Positions 55,917 through 64,000 of a stretch of DNA of 64,000 bases are shown one piece after another. The notes beneath the pieces are model-generated. The model searched no databases and was not told the origin of the DNA. It saw only the letters and a program-made list of their open reading frames with translations. Both the position numbers and the translations under genes were made by a program. The stretch covers positions 62,001-126,000 of the forward strand of contig NZ_SCRP01000017.1 in assembly GCF_004298475.1 (NCBI RefSeq). Reading direction: 5' to 3'. How positions within the stretch are numbered: position 1 is the stretch's first letter; every line of letters begins with the position of its first letter. The DNA comes from Paraburkholderia sp. (GTDB taxonomy: Bacteria; Pseudomonadota; Gammaproteobacteria; Burkholderiales; Burkholderiaceae).

Positions 55917-56708
55917 ATGACCCGAGACCCTCGCCTGACCCTCAATGCGCGCCAGCAGGAACTGCTTGAATGGGTGCAGCGCGACGGCTTCGTCACCGTC
56001 GAGGATCTCGCGTCGCACTTCAACGTCACGCCGCAGACGACCCGCCGCGACGTGAACATGCTGGCCGACCTGAATCTCCTGCGCCGCTATCACGGCGGCG
56101 CGAGCCTGCCGACGAGTTCGGAAAACGTCTCGTACACCGCGCGCCAGTCGATGTTCCATGATGAAAAGCGGCGCATCGCGGCGCTCGCGGCCATGCACAT
56201 CCCCGACCAGGCGTCGCTCTTCATCAACCTCGGCACGACCACCGAGGAAGTTGCGCGCGCGCTTCACCGCCATCGCGGTCTGCACGTGATCACCAATAAT
56301 CTGAACGTCGCGAGCATGATGAGCGGCTACCAGGAGTGCGAGGTGATGATCACGGGCGGCGTCGTGCGGCCATGGGACAAGGGGATCGTCGGCGAACTCA
56401 CGATCGATTTCATTCGCCAGTTCAAAGTCGATTACGCGATCATCGGCACGTCGTCGATCGAAACGGACGGCACGCTGCGCGACTTCGATACGCGCGAAGT
56501 CCGCGTCGCACAGGCGATCATTCAGCACGCGCGCACGGTCTATCTGGTCGCGGATCATTCGAAGTTCGGCCGTCCGGCGCTCGCCCGCCAGGGGCATCTG
56601 AACCAGGTCCACGCACTCTTCACCGACAAGGCGCCGCCCGCCGAAATGAGCGAAACCATCACGGCGGCCGCCACCCAGGTCTACGTCGCCGACCAGCCAG
56701 CGCGGTAA
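55917..56708 (+). CDS. glpR: DeoR-family repressor of glycerol genes
   Basis: 263 residues. DeoR helix-turn-helix at about 8-55 (RQQELLEWVQRDGFVTVEDLASHFNVTPQTTRRDVNML), then the ISOCOT-like effector domain (LFINLGTTTEEVARAL, NNLNVASMM, DYAIIGTSSIETDGTLRDFDTREV) that binds a sugar phosphate, presumably glycerol-3-phosphate. Directly upstream of glpD on the same strand. Confidence 0.93.
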   Translation: MTRDPRLTLNARQQELLEWVQRDGFVTVEDLASHFNVTPQTTRRDVNMLADLNLLRRYHGGASLPTSSENVSYTARQSMFHDEKRRIAALAAMHIPDQASLFINLGTTTEEVARALHRHRGLHVITNNLNVASMMSGYQECEVMITGGVVRPWDKGIVGELTIDFIRQFKVDYAIIGTSSIETDGTLRDFDTREVRVAQAIIQHARTVYLVADHSKFGRPALARQGHLNQVHALFTDKAPPAEMSETITAAATQVYVADQPAR

Positions 56709-56865
56709 TCCACCCGGCGGGCACCTTCCCGGCCCGTCTGCCATTACCGCGGCTGCAACGGCGGCGGCTGCAACGACAGCAGCAGCAGCGGCGGCAATAT
56801 CCCCCACCCGTCTTCCCCGGCCCGCGCGCCGGGCACGCCTGTTCCGTCAAGAAACGAGCTTTACT

Positions 56866-56899
56866 TTTTCGATTTCGCTCGCTAAAGTTCGAATTCGAA
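56866..56899. promoter_or_regulatory. Candidate GlpR operators upstream of glpD
   Basis: A perfect 12-bp palindrome ttcgaattcgaa at 56888-56899 lies about 40 bp upstream of glpD, preceded by ttttcgatttcg (from about 56866). Repeated TTCG half-sites in front of a GlpR target suggest operator sites. Promoter boxes are not clear. Confidence 0.5.
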
Positions 56900-56936
56900 A
56901 ATTTGAGGTTCGTTTAACCCTTTTCAGGAACTGCGG

Positions 56937-58475
56937 GTGACTCGACAGAACCGGTACGATCTGCTCGTCGTCGGAGGCGGCATCAACGGCGCGGGCATTG
57001 CGCGCGACGCGGCTGGGCGCGGGCTGTCCGTGCTCCTTTGCGAGCAGGACGACCTCGCGTCGCACACGTCGTCGGCCAGCACCAAGCTGATTCACGGCGG
57101 GCTGCGCTATCTCGAGTACCGCGAGTTCGGGCTCGTGCGCAAGGCGCTGCTGGAGCGCGAAACGCTGCTGCGCGCGGCGCCGCACATCATGCGGCCGCTG
57201 CGTTTCGTCATGCCGCACATGCCGAATCTGCGCCCGGCGTGGCTGATCCGCATCGGCCTGTTCCTCTACGACCATCTCGCGAAACGCGAACTGCTGCCGG
57301 GCTCGCGCGCTATCGACATGCGCCGCCACCCGGCGGGCGCGCCGCTCGCCGATTCGATCCGGCACGGTTTTGTCTACTCGGACGGCTGGGTCGACGACGC
57401 GCGTCTCGTCGTCCTGAACGCGCTCGATGCGAAGGAACGCGGCGCGACGATCCTCACGCACACAAAGCTCGTGTCCGCGCAGCGCGCCAACGGTGAATGG
57501 CATGCGCAACTGCAGCGCGCGGACGGTTCGACCGTCACCGTGTGCGCCCGCGCGATTGCGAACGCTGCGGGCCCGTGGGTCGGCAGCGTGCTGCATGGGG
57601 CGCTCGGCGCGGACGCCAATCACAGCGTGCGTCTCGTGAAGGGCAGCCACATCGTCACGAAGCGCCTGTTCGAACACGATCACGCATACATTTTCCAGAA
57701 TCCGGACAAGCGGATCATCTTCGCGATTCCATACGAGCACGATTTCACGCTGATCGGCACGACCGACGTCGCGTACCGCGCCGATCCCGCTCACGTCGCA
57801 ATCGACGCCGACGAAACGCGCTACCTGTGCGATTCGATCAACCGCTATTTCAAGCGCAAGATAACGCCCGCCGACGTGTGCTGGACCTACTCCGGCGTGC
57901 GCCCGCTGCTCGAAGAGGAAGGCGCCGACAATCCGTCCGCCGTCACGCGCGACTATCGTCTGGAGATGGATGACACCGACGCCGCGCCGCTCCTGTCTGT
58001 ATTCGGCGGCAAGATCACGACGTTTCGCAAGCTCGCGGAGGAAGCATCCGATCTGCTGTGCCGCGCGCTGGGCTCGTCCGCCGGGGCGTGGACGGCCGGC
58101 AAGCCGCTGCCGGGCGGGGACATCGCAAACGCGAATTTCGAGTCGTTCGCCAAGGCATTCGCATCACGCCATCCGTGGTTGCCCGCCGCGCTCGCGCGAC
58201 GCTACGCGCACGCATACGGCACGCGTGCGGAACACATGATCGGCGATGCCCGATCGCTTGACGGACTGGGTGCGGAAATCGTCCCCGGAATCTACGAAAG
58301 AGAGCTGCGCTACCTGCGCGACACCGAATGGGCGACGTGCGCGGAAGATGTCCTGTGGCGCCGCTCGAAGCTCGGTCTGCACGTCACGCCGGGCTCGCTC
58401 GACGCAGTCGCAGCCGGTCTCGACCGATGGTTCGCCACAGCACCAGCAGCACCCGCGGCCTCGGCCGCACATTGA
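56937..58475 (+). CDS. glpD: Aerobic glycerol-3-phosphate dehydrogenase
   Basis: FAD-dependent, membrane-associated oxidation of glycerol-3-phosphate to dihydroxyacetone phosphate with electrons to quinone. 512 residues, GTG start with an aggaa ribosome site. The FAD site is LLVVGGGINGAGIARDAAGRG, followed by STKLIHGGLRYLEY; the C-terminal domain is typical. The last residues are an Ala/Pro run. The stop codon lies inside the first unit of a 12-bp tandem repeat. Confidence 0.96.
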   Translation: MTRQNRYDLLVVGGGINGAGIARDAAGRGLSVLLCEQDDLASHTSSASTKLIHGGLRYLEYREFGLVRKALLERETLLRAAPHIMRPLRFVMPHMPNLRPAWLIRIGLFLYDHLAKRELLPGSRAIDMRRHPAGAPLADSIRHGFVYSDGWVDDARLVVLNALDAKERGATILTHTKLVSAQRANGEWHAQLQRADGSTVTVCARAIANAAGPWVGSVLHGALGADANHSVRLVKGSHIVTKRLFEHDHAYIFQNPDKRIIFAIPYEHDFTLIGTTDVAYRADPAHVAIDADETRYLCDSINRYFKRKITPADVCWTYSGVRPLLEEEGADNPSAVTRDYRLEMDDTDAAPLLSVFGGKITTFRKLAEEASDLLCRALGSSAGAWTAGKPLPGGDIANANFESFAKAFASRHPWLPAALARRYAHAYGTRAEHMIGDARSLDGLGAEIVPGIYERELRYLRDTEWATCAEDVLWRRSKLGLHVTPGSLDAVAAGLDRWFATAPAAPAASAAH

Positions 58476-58533
58476 GCGATTTACAGCTCGATTTGCAGCC
58501 CGATTTGCAGCCTTAATTGCAGTCCGATTTGCA
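58474..58533. repeat. 12-bp tandem repeat spanning the glpD stop
   Basis: Five 12-bp units in exact register: gagcgatttaca (58474), gctcgatttgca (58486), gcccgatttgca (58498), gccttaattgca (58510) and gtccgatttgca (58522). The first unit overlaps the glpD TGA. The array fills half of the glpD-glpK spacer. Confidence 0.92.
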
Positions 58534-58600
58534 GCAAAAGGCGCGTCTTTCGCCGCGCCAATCACAACGACCAATAAACCAATAGATGGAGATAAGCGAC

Positions 58601-60103
58601 ATGCCGGACCAGTACATCCTCGCGCTTGACCAGGGAACCACCAGCTCCCGGGCGATGCTGTTCGACCGCCAGGGCAATATCGTGTCGAGCGCCCAGAAGG
58701 AGTTCGAGCAGATCTATCCGCGTCCGGGCTGGGTCGAGCACGATCCGCAGGAAATCTGGTCGTCGCAGGCCGGCGTCGCGGCGGAAGCGGTCACGCGCGC
58801 GGGCCTGAACGGCGCGTCGATTGCGGCGATCGGCATTACGAACCAGCGCGAAACGACCATCGTCTGGGATCGCGAAACCGGCCATCCGATCTACAACGCC
58901 ATCGTGTGGCAGGACCACCGCACCGCCGACTTCTGCGACCAGTTGAAAGCGCAAGGGCTGGAAGCCATGGTGCGCGCAAAGACCGGCCTGCCGATCGATT
59001 CTTACTTCTCCGCCACGAAGATCCGCTGGATCCTCGACAACGTCGAAGGCGCACGCGAGAAAGCACGTCAGGGCAAGCTCGCGTTCGGCACGGTCGATAG
59101 CTGGCTCGTCTGGAATTTCACGCGGCACGAACTGCACGTGACGGATGTGACGAACGCGTCGCGCACGATGCTCTTCAACATCCACACGCTCCAGTGGGAC
59201 GACGCGCTGCTCGAAGCGCTCGACATTCCGCGCAGCATGCTGCCCGAAGTGAAAGCGTCGTCGGAAATCTACGGCCACACGAAAACCACGGTGTTTGCGT
59301 CGAAAATTCCGCTCGCGGGCATCGCGGGCGATCAGCAGGCGGCGCTGTTCGGCCAGATGTGCACGACGTCCGGCATGGTGAAGAACACTTACGGCACCGG
59401 CTGCTTCCTGATGATGAACACCGGCGCCAAGCCGATCGAATCGAAGAACAATCTCGTGACGACGGTGGCCTGGCAGATCGGCAACGAGATCAACTACGCG
59501 CTCGAAGGCAGCATCTTCATCGCGGGCGCGGTCGTGCAGTGGCTGCGCGACGGTCTTGGCGTGATCCGCAGCGCGCCGGAAGTCGAGGCGCTCGCGGCCA
59601 GCGTGCCGCACAGCGACGGCGTGTATCTCGTACCCGCCTTCGCCGGCCTCGGCGCGCCGCACTGGAAGGCCCACGCACGCGGCTCGCTGTTCGGCGTCAC
59701 GCGCGGCACGACCTCCGCGCATCTTTCGCGGGCTGCGCTCGACTCGATCGCGTATCAATCGTCCGATGTGCTGCGCGCGATGGAGGCCGACTCGGGCATT
59801 CGTATCGGCGAGCTGCGTGTCGACGGCGGCGCGAGCGCGAACAACCTCCTGATGCAGTTCCAGGCCGACCTGCTCGGCGTCGATGTCGTGCGCCCGCAGA
59901 TCACCGAGACAACGGCGCTCGGCGCGGCGTATCTCGCGGGTCTTGCCATCGGCTACTGGAGCAGCATCGGCGATCTGCAAAGCCAGTGGCAGCTCGACCG
60001 GCGCTTCTCGCGCACGAAGCCAGCGGCAGAAGTCGACAAGTGCCAGGCCGGCTGGCAGCGCGCCGTGCGCGCCGCGATTGCGTGGGCCGACGACTCGCAC
60101 TGA
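58601..60103 (+). CDS. glpK: Glycerol kinase
   Basis: ATP-dependent phosphorylation of glycerol. 500 residues from the ATG at 58601 ([17 protein letters not shown]) with a ggaga ribosome site; an ATG five codons upstream is less well placed. FGGY-family motifs: [41 protein letters not shown] and [13 protein letters not shown]. Central step of the glp operon. Confidence 0.97.
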   Translation: MPDQYILALDQGTTSSRAMLFDRQGNIVSSAQKEFEQIYPRPGWVEHDPQEIWSSQAGVAAEAVTRAGLNGASIAAIGITNQRETTIVWDRETGHPIYNAIVWQDHRTADFCDQLKAQGLEAMVRAKTGLPIDSYFSATKIRWILDNVEGAREKARQGKLAFGTVDSWLVWNFTRHELHVTDVTNASRTMLFNIHTLQWDDALLEALDIPRSMLPEVKASSEIYGHTKTTVFASKIPLAGIAGDQQAALFGQMCTTSGMVKNTYGTGCFLMMNTGAKPIESKNNLVTTVAWQIGNEINYALEGSIFIAGAVVQWLRDGLGVIRSAPEVEALAASVPHSDGVYLVPAFAGLGAPHWKAHARGSLFGVTRGTTSAHLSRAALDSIAYQSSDVLRAMEADSGIRIGELRVDGGASANNLLMQFQADLLGVDVVRPQITETTALGAAYLAGLAIGYWSSIGDLQSQWQLDRRFSRTKPAAEVDKCQAGWQRAVRAAIAWADDSH

Positions 60104-60144
60104 GCCGCCTGCCTGCCGTAGCACCCCCACAATAAAACCACATG

Positions 60145-60190
60145 CCCCGCACGGCGCTTCGCGTGCATTGCACGCGGCTGCCGTGCGGGG
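60145..60190 (+). other. Long hairpin between glpK and glpF, abutting the glpF ribosome site
   Basis: An 11-bp outer stem ccccgcacggc / gccgtgcgggg (60145-60155 / 60180-60190) encloses a second inverted repeat cgcgtgca / tgcacgcg (60160-60167 / 60169-60176). It ends directly before the glpF ribosome site (ggagag at 60192-60197). No T tract follows, so it may be an RNA-stability or translation-control element rather than a terminator. Confidence 0.75.
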
Positions 60191-60203
60191 CGGAGAGACA
60201 ACC

Positions 60204-60920
60204 ATGTCACCCTACATAGCGGAATTCATCGGCACGGCAATCGTCGTGCTGCTCGGCAACGGCGCAGTGGCCAACGTGCTTCTGGCCAAAACCAAAGGCC
60301 GGGGCGCGGACCTCATCGTCATCGTGATGGGCTGGGCGATGGCCGTGTTCGTTGCGGTCTACGTGACGGCGTCGTTCAGCGGCGCGCACCTGAACCCGAT
60401 CGTCACGATCAGTCTCGCGCTCGCGGGCAAATTCGCATGGTCCAAGGTCGGCGGCTATATCGTTGCGCAGATGCTCGGCGGGATGGCCGGTGCATGCCTC
60501 GTCTGGCTCGCGTACCGCCAGCACTTCGCGAGCGAAGCCGACCCCGATCTCAAGCTCGCGGTGTTCTGCACGGCGCCGGCCATCCGCAACACCACGCACA
60601 ACGTGATTACCGAAGCGATCTGTACCTTCGTGCTGATTCTCGGCGTGCTGTATCTGGCCGCGCCGCAAGTCGGCCTCGGCGCACTCGACGCGCTGCCGGT
60701 CGGCCTGCTCGTGCTCGGCATCGGCATTTCGCTCGGCGGCCCGACGGGCTACGCGATGAGCCCTGCACGCGACCTGTCGCCGCGCATCATGCATGCGCTG
60801 CTGCCGATCCCCGGCAAACGCGACAGCGACTGGCGCTACGCATGGGTTCCGGTGATCGGCCCGCTGCTGGGCGGCACGGCTGCGGCGCGCCTCTATCTGT
60901 ACCTGCACACGATGAGTTGA
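60204..60920 (+). CDS. glpF: Glycerol uptake facilitator (MIP family) with altered NPA boxes
   Basis: Inner-membrane channel for glycerol. 238 residues, about six transmembrane segments, shorter than E. coli GlpF (281). The start ATG at 60204 has a ggagag ribosome site. The two pore half-helix boxes, normally NPA, read NPI (GAHLNPIVT) and SPA (GYAMSPARDLSPR). The glycerol-channel Asp after the second box (ARD) is kept, supporting glyceroporin over water channel. Last gene of glpD-glpK-glpF, followed by a strong terminator. Confidence 0.93.
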   Translation: MSPYIAEFIGTAIVVLLGNGAVANVLLAKTKGRGADLIVIVMGWAMAVFVAVYVTASFSGAHLNPIVTISLALAGKFAWSKVGGYIVAQMLGGMAGACLVWLAYRQHFASEADPDLKLAVFCTAPAIRNTTHNVITEAICTFVLILGVLYLAAPQVGLGALDALPVGLLVLGIGISLGGPTGYAMSPARDLSPRIMHALLPIPGKRDSDWRYAWVPVIGPLLGGTAAARLYLYLHTMS

Positions 60921-60956
60921 TCGCGCAACGTTCCCGCGAAGTTGCGGGGGCAATGA

Positions 60957-60993
60957 AAAAGCCTGCGAACGGTCGACGTTCGCAGGCTTTTTC
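60957..60993 (+). terminator. Intrinsic terminator of the glp operon
   Basis: A 12-bp perfect stem agcctgcgaacg / cgttcgcaggct with a 5-nt loop, flanked by A before and T after. It lies 37 bp past the glpF stop and may also serve the convergent zinc-ribbon gene. Confidence 0.95.
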
Positions 60994-61054
60994 ATGCCGA
61001 CATTTCTTTCGCTATCCAGAACAACTCAATGCTGAGCGCCTGCGGAGCGCGCCT

Positions 61055-61249
61055 TCACAGAAACGGCTTGCCGTCCACCTGCTCATAGACGACGTTGCCT
61101 TCGTCGTCCTCGAACCGTTCGAGGTAGTTGCGCGCGCCGCAAAGCGGGCAGCGGAAGAGCGGCCCCTGGCCTTCGTTCTTGATGACCACTTCGCTCTGTT
61201 CCCACGGGGTGCCGCACGACTGGTTGCGGCAGACAAAAGTTTCGGACAT
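61055..61249 (-). CDS. Small zinc-ribbon protein
   Basis: 64 residues. Four cysteines in two pairs, FVCRNQSCG and FRCPLCGARN, fit a zinc-ribbon knuckle. The acidic C-terminal half (YLERFEDDEGNVVYEQVD) is soluble. Function unknown; diverges from the aldehyde dehydrogenase gene. Confidence 0.8.
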   Translation of the reverse strand: MSETFVCRNQSCGTPWEQSEVVIKNEGQGPLFRCPLCGARNYLERFEDDEGNVVYEQVDGKPFL

Positions 61250-61524
61250 GCAGATTCTCCTGACGGTTACGGCCGCAAGACTACAGCATGCGCGACCTTA
61301 GCGACGAAATTCTTCGCTCCACTGTTCGTTTTTTGAGCACTTTTGCGCCGGACACTGTTCCACCACGGCGCAATCCCGCCTGAACCGCATATCCCCTGCG
61401 CGCCCGCCGCTGGTCCTCCCCCCCGCAAACGCGGCCCTTGCGCTGCCTCAAGCACTGCCCCAAGCGCTAACTCAAGCGCTGCCCACGCACGGCCCCAGGT
61501 GCGCTCGCCGATGCCAATCGCGGG

Positions 61525-61540
61525 CTGGCACGGTTCTGGC
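61525..61540 (+). promoter_or_regulatory. Candidate sigma-54 promoter of the aldehyde dehydrogenase gene
   Basis: ctggcacg-gttc-tggc has the -24 GG (61527-61528) and -12 GC (61539-61540) separated by exactly 10 bp, matching TGGCACG-N4-TTGC with one mismatch in the -12 box. The start codon is 73 bp downstream. The rest of the 363-bp region 61250-61612 has no gene and should hold enhancer sites for a sigma-54 activator, not identified here. Confidence 0.65.
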
Positions 61541-61612
61541 GTAATCGGCTCCCGACAGATTGGCGAACCACGCCTGTTCATATCAATACAGAGAACATAG
61601 AGGAGCACAACC

Positions 61613-63133
61613 ATGAATCGTGCAGAAATGCAGTTTCTGAACACGGAATTCCCGTACAAGAAACAATACGGCAATTTCATCGGCGGCAAATGGGTCGCGC
61701 CGCTCGGCGGCGAGTACTTCGACGACATTTCGCCGATCACCGGTCATCCGTTCACGTCGATCCCGCGCTCGCGCGAAGCCGACGTCGAACTCGCACTCGA
61801 CGCCGCGCACGGCGCGAAAGAAGCGTGGGCCAGAACCTCGGCCACCGACCGCGCGAACGTCCTGATCCGCATCGCCGAGCGCATCGAACAGAACCTGCAC
61901 AAGCTGGCCGTCGCCGAAACGATCGACAACGGCAAGCCGCTGCGCGAGACGCTCGCTGCCGATATCCCGCTCGCCGCCGATCACTTCCGCTATTTCGCCG
62001 GCTGCGTGCGCGCGCAGGAAGGCGGCATCTCCGAGATCGATCACGATACGGTCGGCTATCACTTTCACGAGCCGCTCGGCGTGATCGGCCAGATCATTCC
62101 GTGGAATTTCCCGATCCTGATGGCCGCGTGGAAGCTCGCACCCGCGCTCGCGGCCGGCAACTGCGTCGTGCTCAAGCCCGCCGAGCAAACCCCGGCGTCG
62201 ATGCTCGTGCTGCTCGAACTGATCCAGGATCTGCTGCCGCCGGGCGTGCTGAACGTCGTGAACGGCTTCGGCCTCGAAGCAGGCAAGCCGCTCGCGTCGA
62301 GCCGCCGAATCGCGAAGATCGCCTTTACCGGCGAAACCACGACGGGCCGCCTGATCATGCAGTATGCGAGCCAGAACATCATTCCGGTCACGCTGGAGCT
62401 GGGCGGCAAGAGCCCGAACATCTTCTTCGCCGATGTCGTCGAACACGACGACAGCTACTTCGACAAGGCGCTCGAAGGCTTTGCGATGTTCGCGCTCAAT
62501 CAGGGCGAAGTGTGCACCTGCCCGTCGCGCGTGCTGATCGACGAAAAAATCTACGACCGCTTCATGGCGCGCGCGCTCAAGCGCGTCGCCGCGATCCAGC
62601 AGGGCCATCCGCTCGACACGCGGACGATGATCGGCGCACAGGCCTCGCAGGAGCAGCTCGAAAAGATCCTCTCGTACATCGATCTCGGCAAGCAGGAAGG
62701 CGCGCAATGCCTGATCGGCGGCGAGCGCAGCAAGCTGTCCGGCGAACTCAGCGACGGCTACTACGTGAAGCCCACGGTGTTCCGCGGCCACAACAAGATG
62801 CGCATCTTCCAGGAAGAGATTTTCGGGCCGGTCGTGTCGGTGACGACCTTCAAGACCGAAGAGGAAGCGCTCGAAATCGCGAACGACACGCTTTACGGCC
62901 TCGGCGCAGGCGTCTGGACGCGCGACGGCGCGCGCGCGTACCGCTTCGGCCGTGCCATCCAGGCCGGGCGCGTGTGGACCAACTGCTATCACGCGTATCC
63001 CGCGCACTCGGCATTCGGCGGATACAAGCAGTCAGGCATCGGACGCGAGAATCACAAGATGATGCTCGATCACTATCAGCAGACGAAGAACCTGCTTGTC
63101 AGCTATAGCGATCAGCCGCTCGGGTTTTTCTGA
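61613..63133 (+). CDS. exaC: NAD-dependent aldehyde dehydrogenase, ExaC/acetaldehyde dehydrogenase type
   Basis: Oxidises acetaldehyde or related aldehydes to acids. 506 residues. Motifs: [24 protein letters not shown], catalytic Glu in [11 protein letters not shown], catalytic Cys in [12 protein letters not shown], and [25 protein letters not shown] near the C-terminus, typical of the ExaC/AldB group. The strong gaggagc ribosome site and the upstream sigma-54 motif suggest activation by an AcoR/ExaE-like regulator. With eutC nearby it probably handles acetaldehyde from ethanolamine. Confidence 0.9.
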   Translation: MNRAEMQFLNTEFPYKKQYGNFIGGKWVAPLGGEYFDDISPITGHPFTSIPRSREADVELALDAAHGAKEAWARTSATDRANVLIRIAERIEQNLHKLAVAETIDNGKPLRETLAADIPLAADHFRYFAGCVRAQEGGISEIDHDTVGYHFHEPLGVIGQIIPWNFPILMAAWKLAPALAAGNCVVLKPAEQTPASMLVLLELIQDLLPPGVLNVVNGFGLEAGKPLASSRRIAKIAFTGETTTGRLIMQYASQNIIPVTLELGGKSPNIFFADVVEHDDSYFDKALEGFAMFALNQGEVCTCPSRVLIDEKIYDRFMARALKRVAAIQQGHPLDTRTMIGAQASQEQLEKILSYIDLGKQEGAQCLIGGERSKLSGELSDGYYVKPTVFRGHNKMRIFQEEIFGPVVSVTTFKTEEEALEIANDTLYGLGAGVWTRDGARAYRFGRAIQAGRVWTNCYHAYPAHSAFGGYKQSGIGRENHKMMLDHYQQTKNLLVSYSDQPLGFF

Positions 63134-63148
63134 GTGGGTTGGCGGTTT

Positions 63149-63195
63149 GGCGTGCGGCAGTGCATCCCCGATTCTTTCGCCGCACGCCCTTTTTT
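63149..63195 (+). terminator. Terminator between the aldehyde dehydrogenase and DUF779 genes
   Basis: A 10-bp perfect stem ggcgtgcggc / gccgcacgcc (63149-63158 / 63179-63188) with a 20-nt loop, followed by six T. It lies 15 bp after the aldehyde dehydrogenase stop and 33 bp before DUF779. Confidence 0.82.
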
Positions 63196-63227
63196 ATCGA
63201 TCAATCCACGCAGGGAGCAACCGGGAA

Positions 63228-63608
63228 ATGGTGCTACGTGTCACGGCCACACCCGAGGCACTCGCGCTTATCGAGCGCCTCGCGAACGAACACGGGCCGC
63301 TCCTTTTTCATCAGTCCGGCGGCTGCTGCGACGGCAGCGCGCCGATGTGCTTTCCGGCCGGTGAATTCCTGGTCGGCACGTCGGACGTGCAACTCGGTGA
63401 AATCGGCGGCATGCCGTTTTACATGACTGAGGCGCAATTCGCGTACTGGCAGCATACGCAACTCGTCATCGATGCCGTGCCCGGCAACGGCGGCATGTTC
63501 TCTCTCGAACGGCCCACGGGGCTGCGCTTCATCACGCGCTCGCGGCTCTTCGACGATGCGGAAAACGCCTGGCTCGACGCCCATCCCGTGGCGCGCGTGC
63601 AAGCATGA
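63228..63608 (+). CDS. DUF779 family protein
   Basis: 126 residues from the ATG at 63228 with a cagggagc ribosome site. The Cys motif HQSGGCCDGSAPMC near residues 28-41 is the family hallmark. DUF779 genes commonly follow ExaC-type aldehyde dehydrogenase genes; a metal- or redox-related helper role is often assumed but unproven. An internal terminator separates it from the dehydrogenase gene, so it may be transcribed at a lower level. Convergent with eutC. Confidence 0.88.
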   Translation: MVLRVTATPEALALIERLANEHGPLLFHQSGGCCDGSAPMCFPAGEFLVGTSDVQLGEIGGMPFYMTEAQFAYWQHTQLVIDAVPGNGGMFSLERPTGLRFITRSRLFDDAENAWLDAHPVARVQA

Positions 63609-63614
63609 GCCACG

Positions 63615-64000
63615 TCAGCGGCTTCGCTCGCGCGGCGCGGACAAAGGCGCCGAAGCCGCGGTTGCAGTGGCGTCGGCGTGGCCGCGCGCGTCATCGCTAT
63701 CGTCTTTGAGACCGATGCCGGTCATGCCGAGCGCGCGCGAGCGCGTCAGCAAATAGCACAGCTTCGCGGCTGCCGCCTCGTAGCCCAGACCTTCGGGGCG
63801 AACGTTCGAGATGCAGTTGCGCTCGGCATCGGTGCGGCCAACGCGCGGCGCAGCGGTCAGATAGAGGCCGAGGCTGTCCGGCGAACTGAGGCCGGGCCGC
63901 TCGCCAATCAGCATCACCACGTACCGCGCCCGCAGGCGTTCGCCGATCTCGTCGCCGAGTGCGACGCGCGCCTGCCGTGCGACGACGACCGGCCCCACTT
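63615..64000 (-). CDS. eutC: Ethanolamine ammonia-lyase small subunit, C-terminal part (5' end outside the window)
   Basis: Adenosylcobalamin-dependent conversion of ethanolamine to acetaldehyde and ammonia, with EutB. The visible part holds the typical EutC stretch [48 protein letters not shown] and [21 protein letters not shown]. About 128 codons are present; the N-terminus is beyond the window edge. The last 25 residues are an Ala/Asp-rich tail. Its stop lies only 6 bp from that of DUF779. Confidence 0.93.
   Translation of the reverse strand, partial: VGPVVVARQARVALGDEIGERLRARYVVMLIGERPGLSSPDSLGLYLTAAPRVGRTDAERNCISNVRPEGLGYEAAAAKLCYLLTRSRALGMTGIGLKDDSDDARGHADATATAASAPLSAPRERSR

Overview
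The window reads as a high-GC stretch of the primary chromosome of a Burkholderiaceae bacterium (Burkholderia / Paraburkholderia / Caballeronia type). The protein families and gene order (dapF-DUF484-xerC, dksA-hslV-hslU, metX-metW, gatCAB next to mreBCD-mrdA-rodA, queDEC, def-fmt-lysE-htpX, rsmB-DUF4390-ntrY-ntrX, dprA-trx-topB, glpR-glpD-glpK-glpF) are what I would expect there. This assignment comes from recognising families, not from a database search. Nearly all of the window is vertically inherited housekeeping sequence. I see no phage, insertion sequence, CRISPR array, secretion system or defence island.

Layout. 1-5.3 kb: dapF (5' end cut by the window), DUF484, xerC, rlmI and a COG0523 metal-handling GTPase with a Zur-box-like site upstream. 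5.3-8.8 kb: a long leader, a zinc-finger-less dksA, then hslVU behind a sigma-32-like promoter. 8.8-12.6 kb: a RegA/RegB-type redox two-component pair and, divergently, a TPR-glycosyltransferase. 12.6-20.3 kb: a small CWC protein, argB, a HAD nucleotidase, slmA, a SAM-II-type riboswitch in front of metX-metW, ampG and an M48 protease. 20.3-25.6 kb (minus strand): xth, ppk2, gatB, gatA, gatC. 26.2-32.7 kb: the rod-shape cluster mreB-mreC-mreD-mrdA-rodA. 32.7-36.5 kb (minus): a Sel1-repeat protein, an HpcH/HpaI aldolase and queD-queE-queC. 36.8-45.8 kb (minus): tRNA-Phe, the NtrY/NtrX-like pair, DUF4390, rsmB, htpX, lysE, fmt, def. 46.0-52.0 kb: dprA, a thioredoxin-like gene, topB and a convergent LysR gene. 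52.2-55.9 kb is the only accessory-looking part: a 3' remnant of pckG, a 2-hydroxyacid dehydrogenase, a patatin phospholipase, tRNA-Lys and one unrecognised small gene. 55.9-60.9 kb: the glycerol regulon. 61.0-64.0 kb: a zinc-ribbon protein, a sigma-54-type promoter, an ExaC-like aldehyde dehydrogenase, DUF779 and the 3' end of eutC.

How the genes work together. The glp genes take up glycerol (GlpF), phosphorylate it (GlpK) and oxidise it (GlpD) under GlpR; palindromes containing TTCG lie in the glpR and glpD promoter regions. EutC and the aldehyde dehydrogenase form an ethanolamine to acetaldehyde to acetate route. MreBCD, PBP2 and RodA form the elongasome, and AmpG recycles muropeptides. 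MetX and MetW start methionine synthesis under a SAM-sensing leader. The COG0523 GTPase and the Cys-poor DksA may belong to a response to zinc shortage.

No wholly new multi-gene system is evident. The points most worth a second look are the candidate zinc-limitation module, the many degenerate 10-14-bp tandem repeats between or at the ends of genes, the NtrX-like regulator without an AAA+ domain, the altered NPA boxes of GlpF, the low-complexity tails on both MreC and PBP2, the pckG remnant and the in-frame hexamer microsatellite in the LysR gene.
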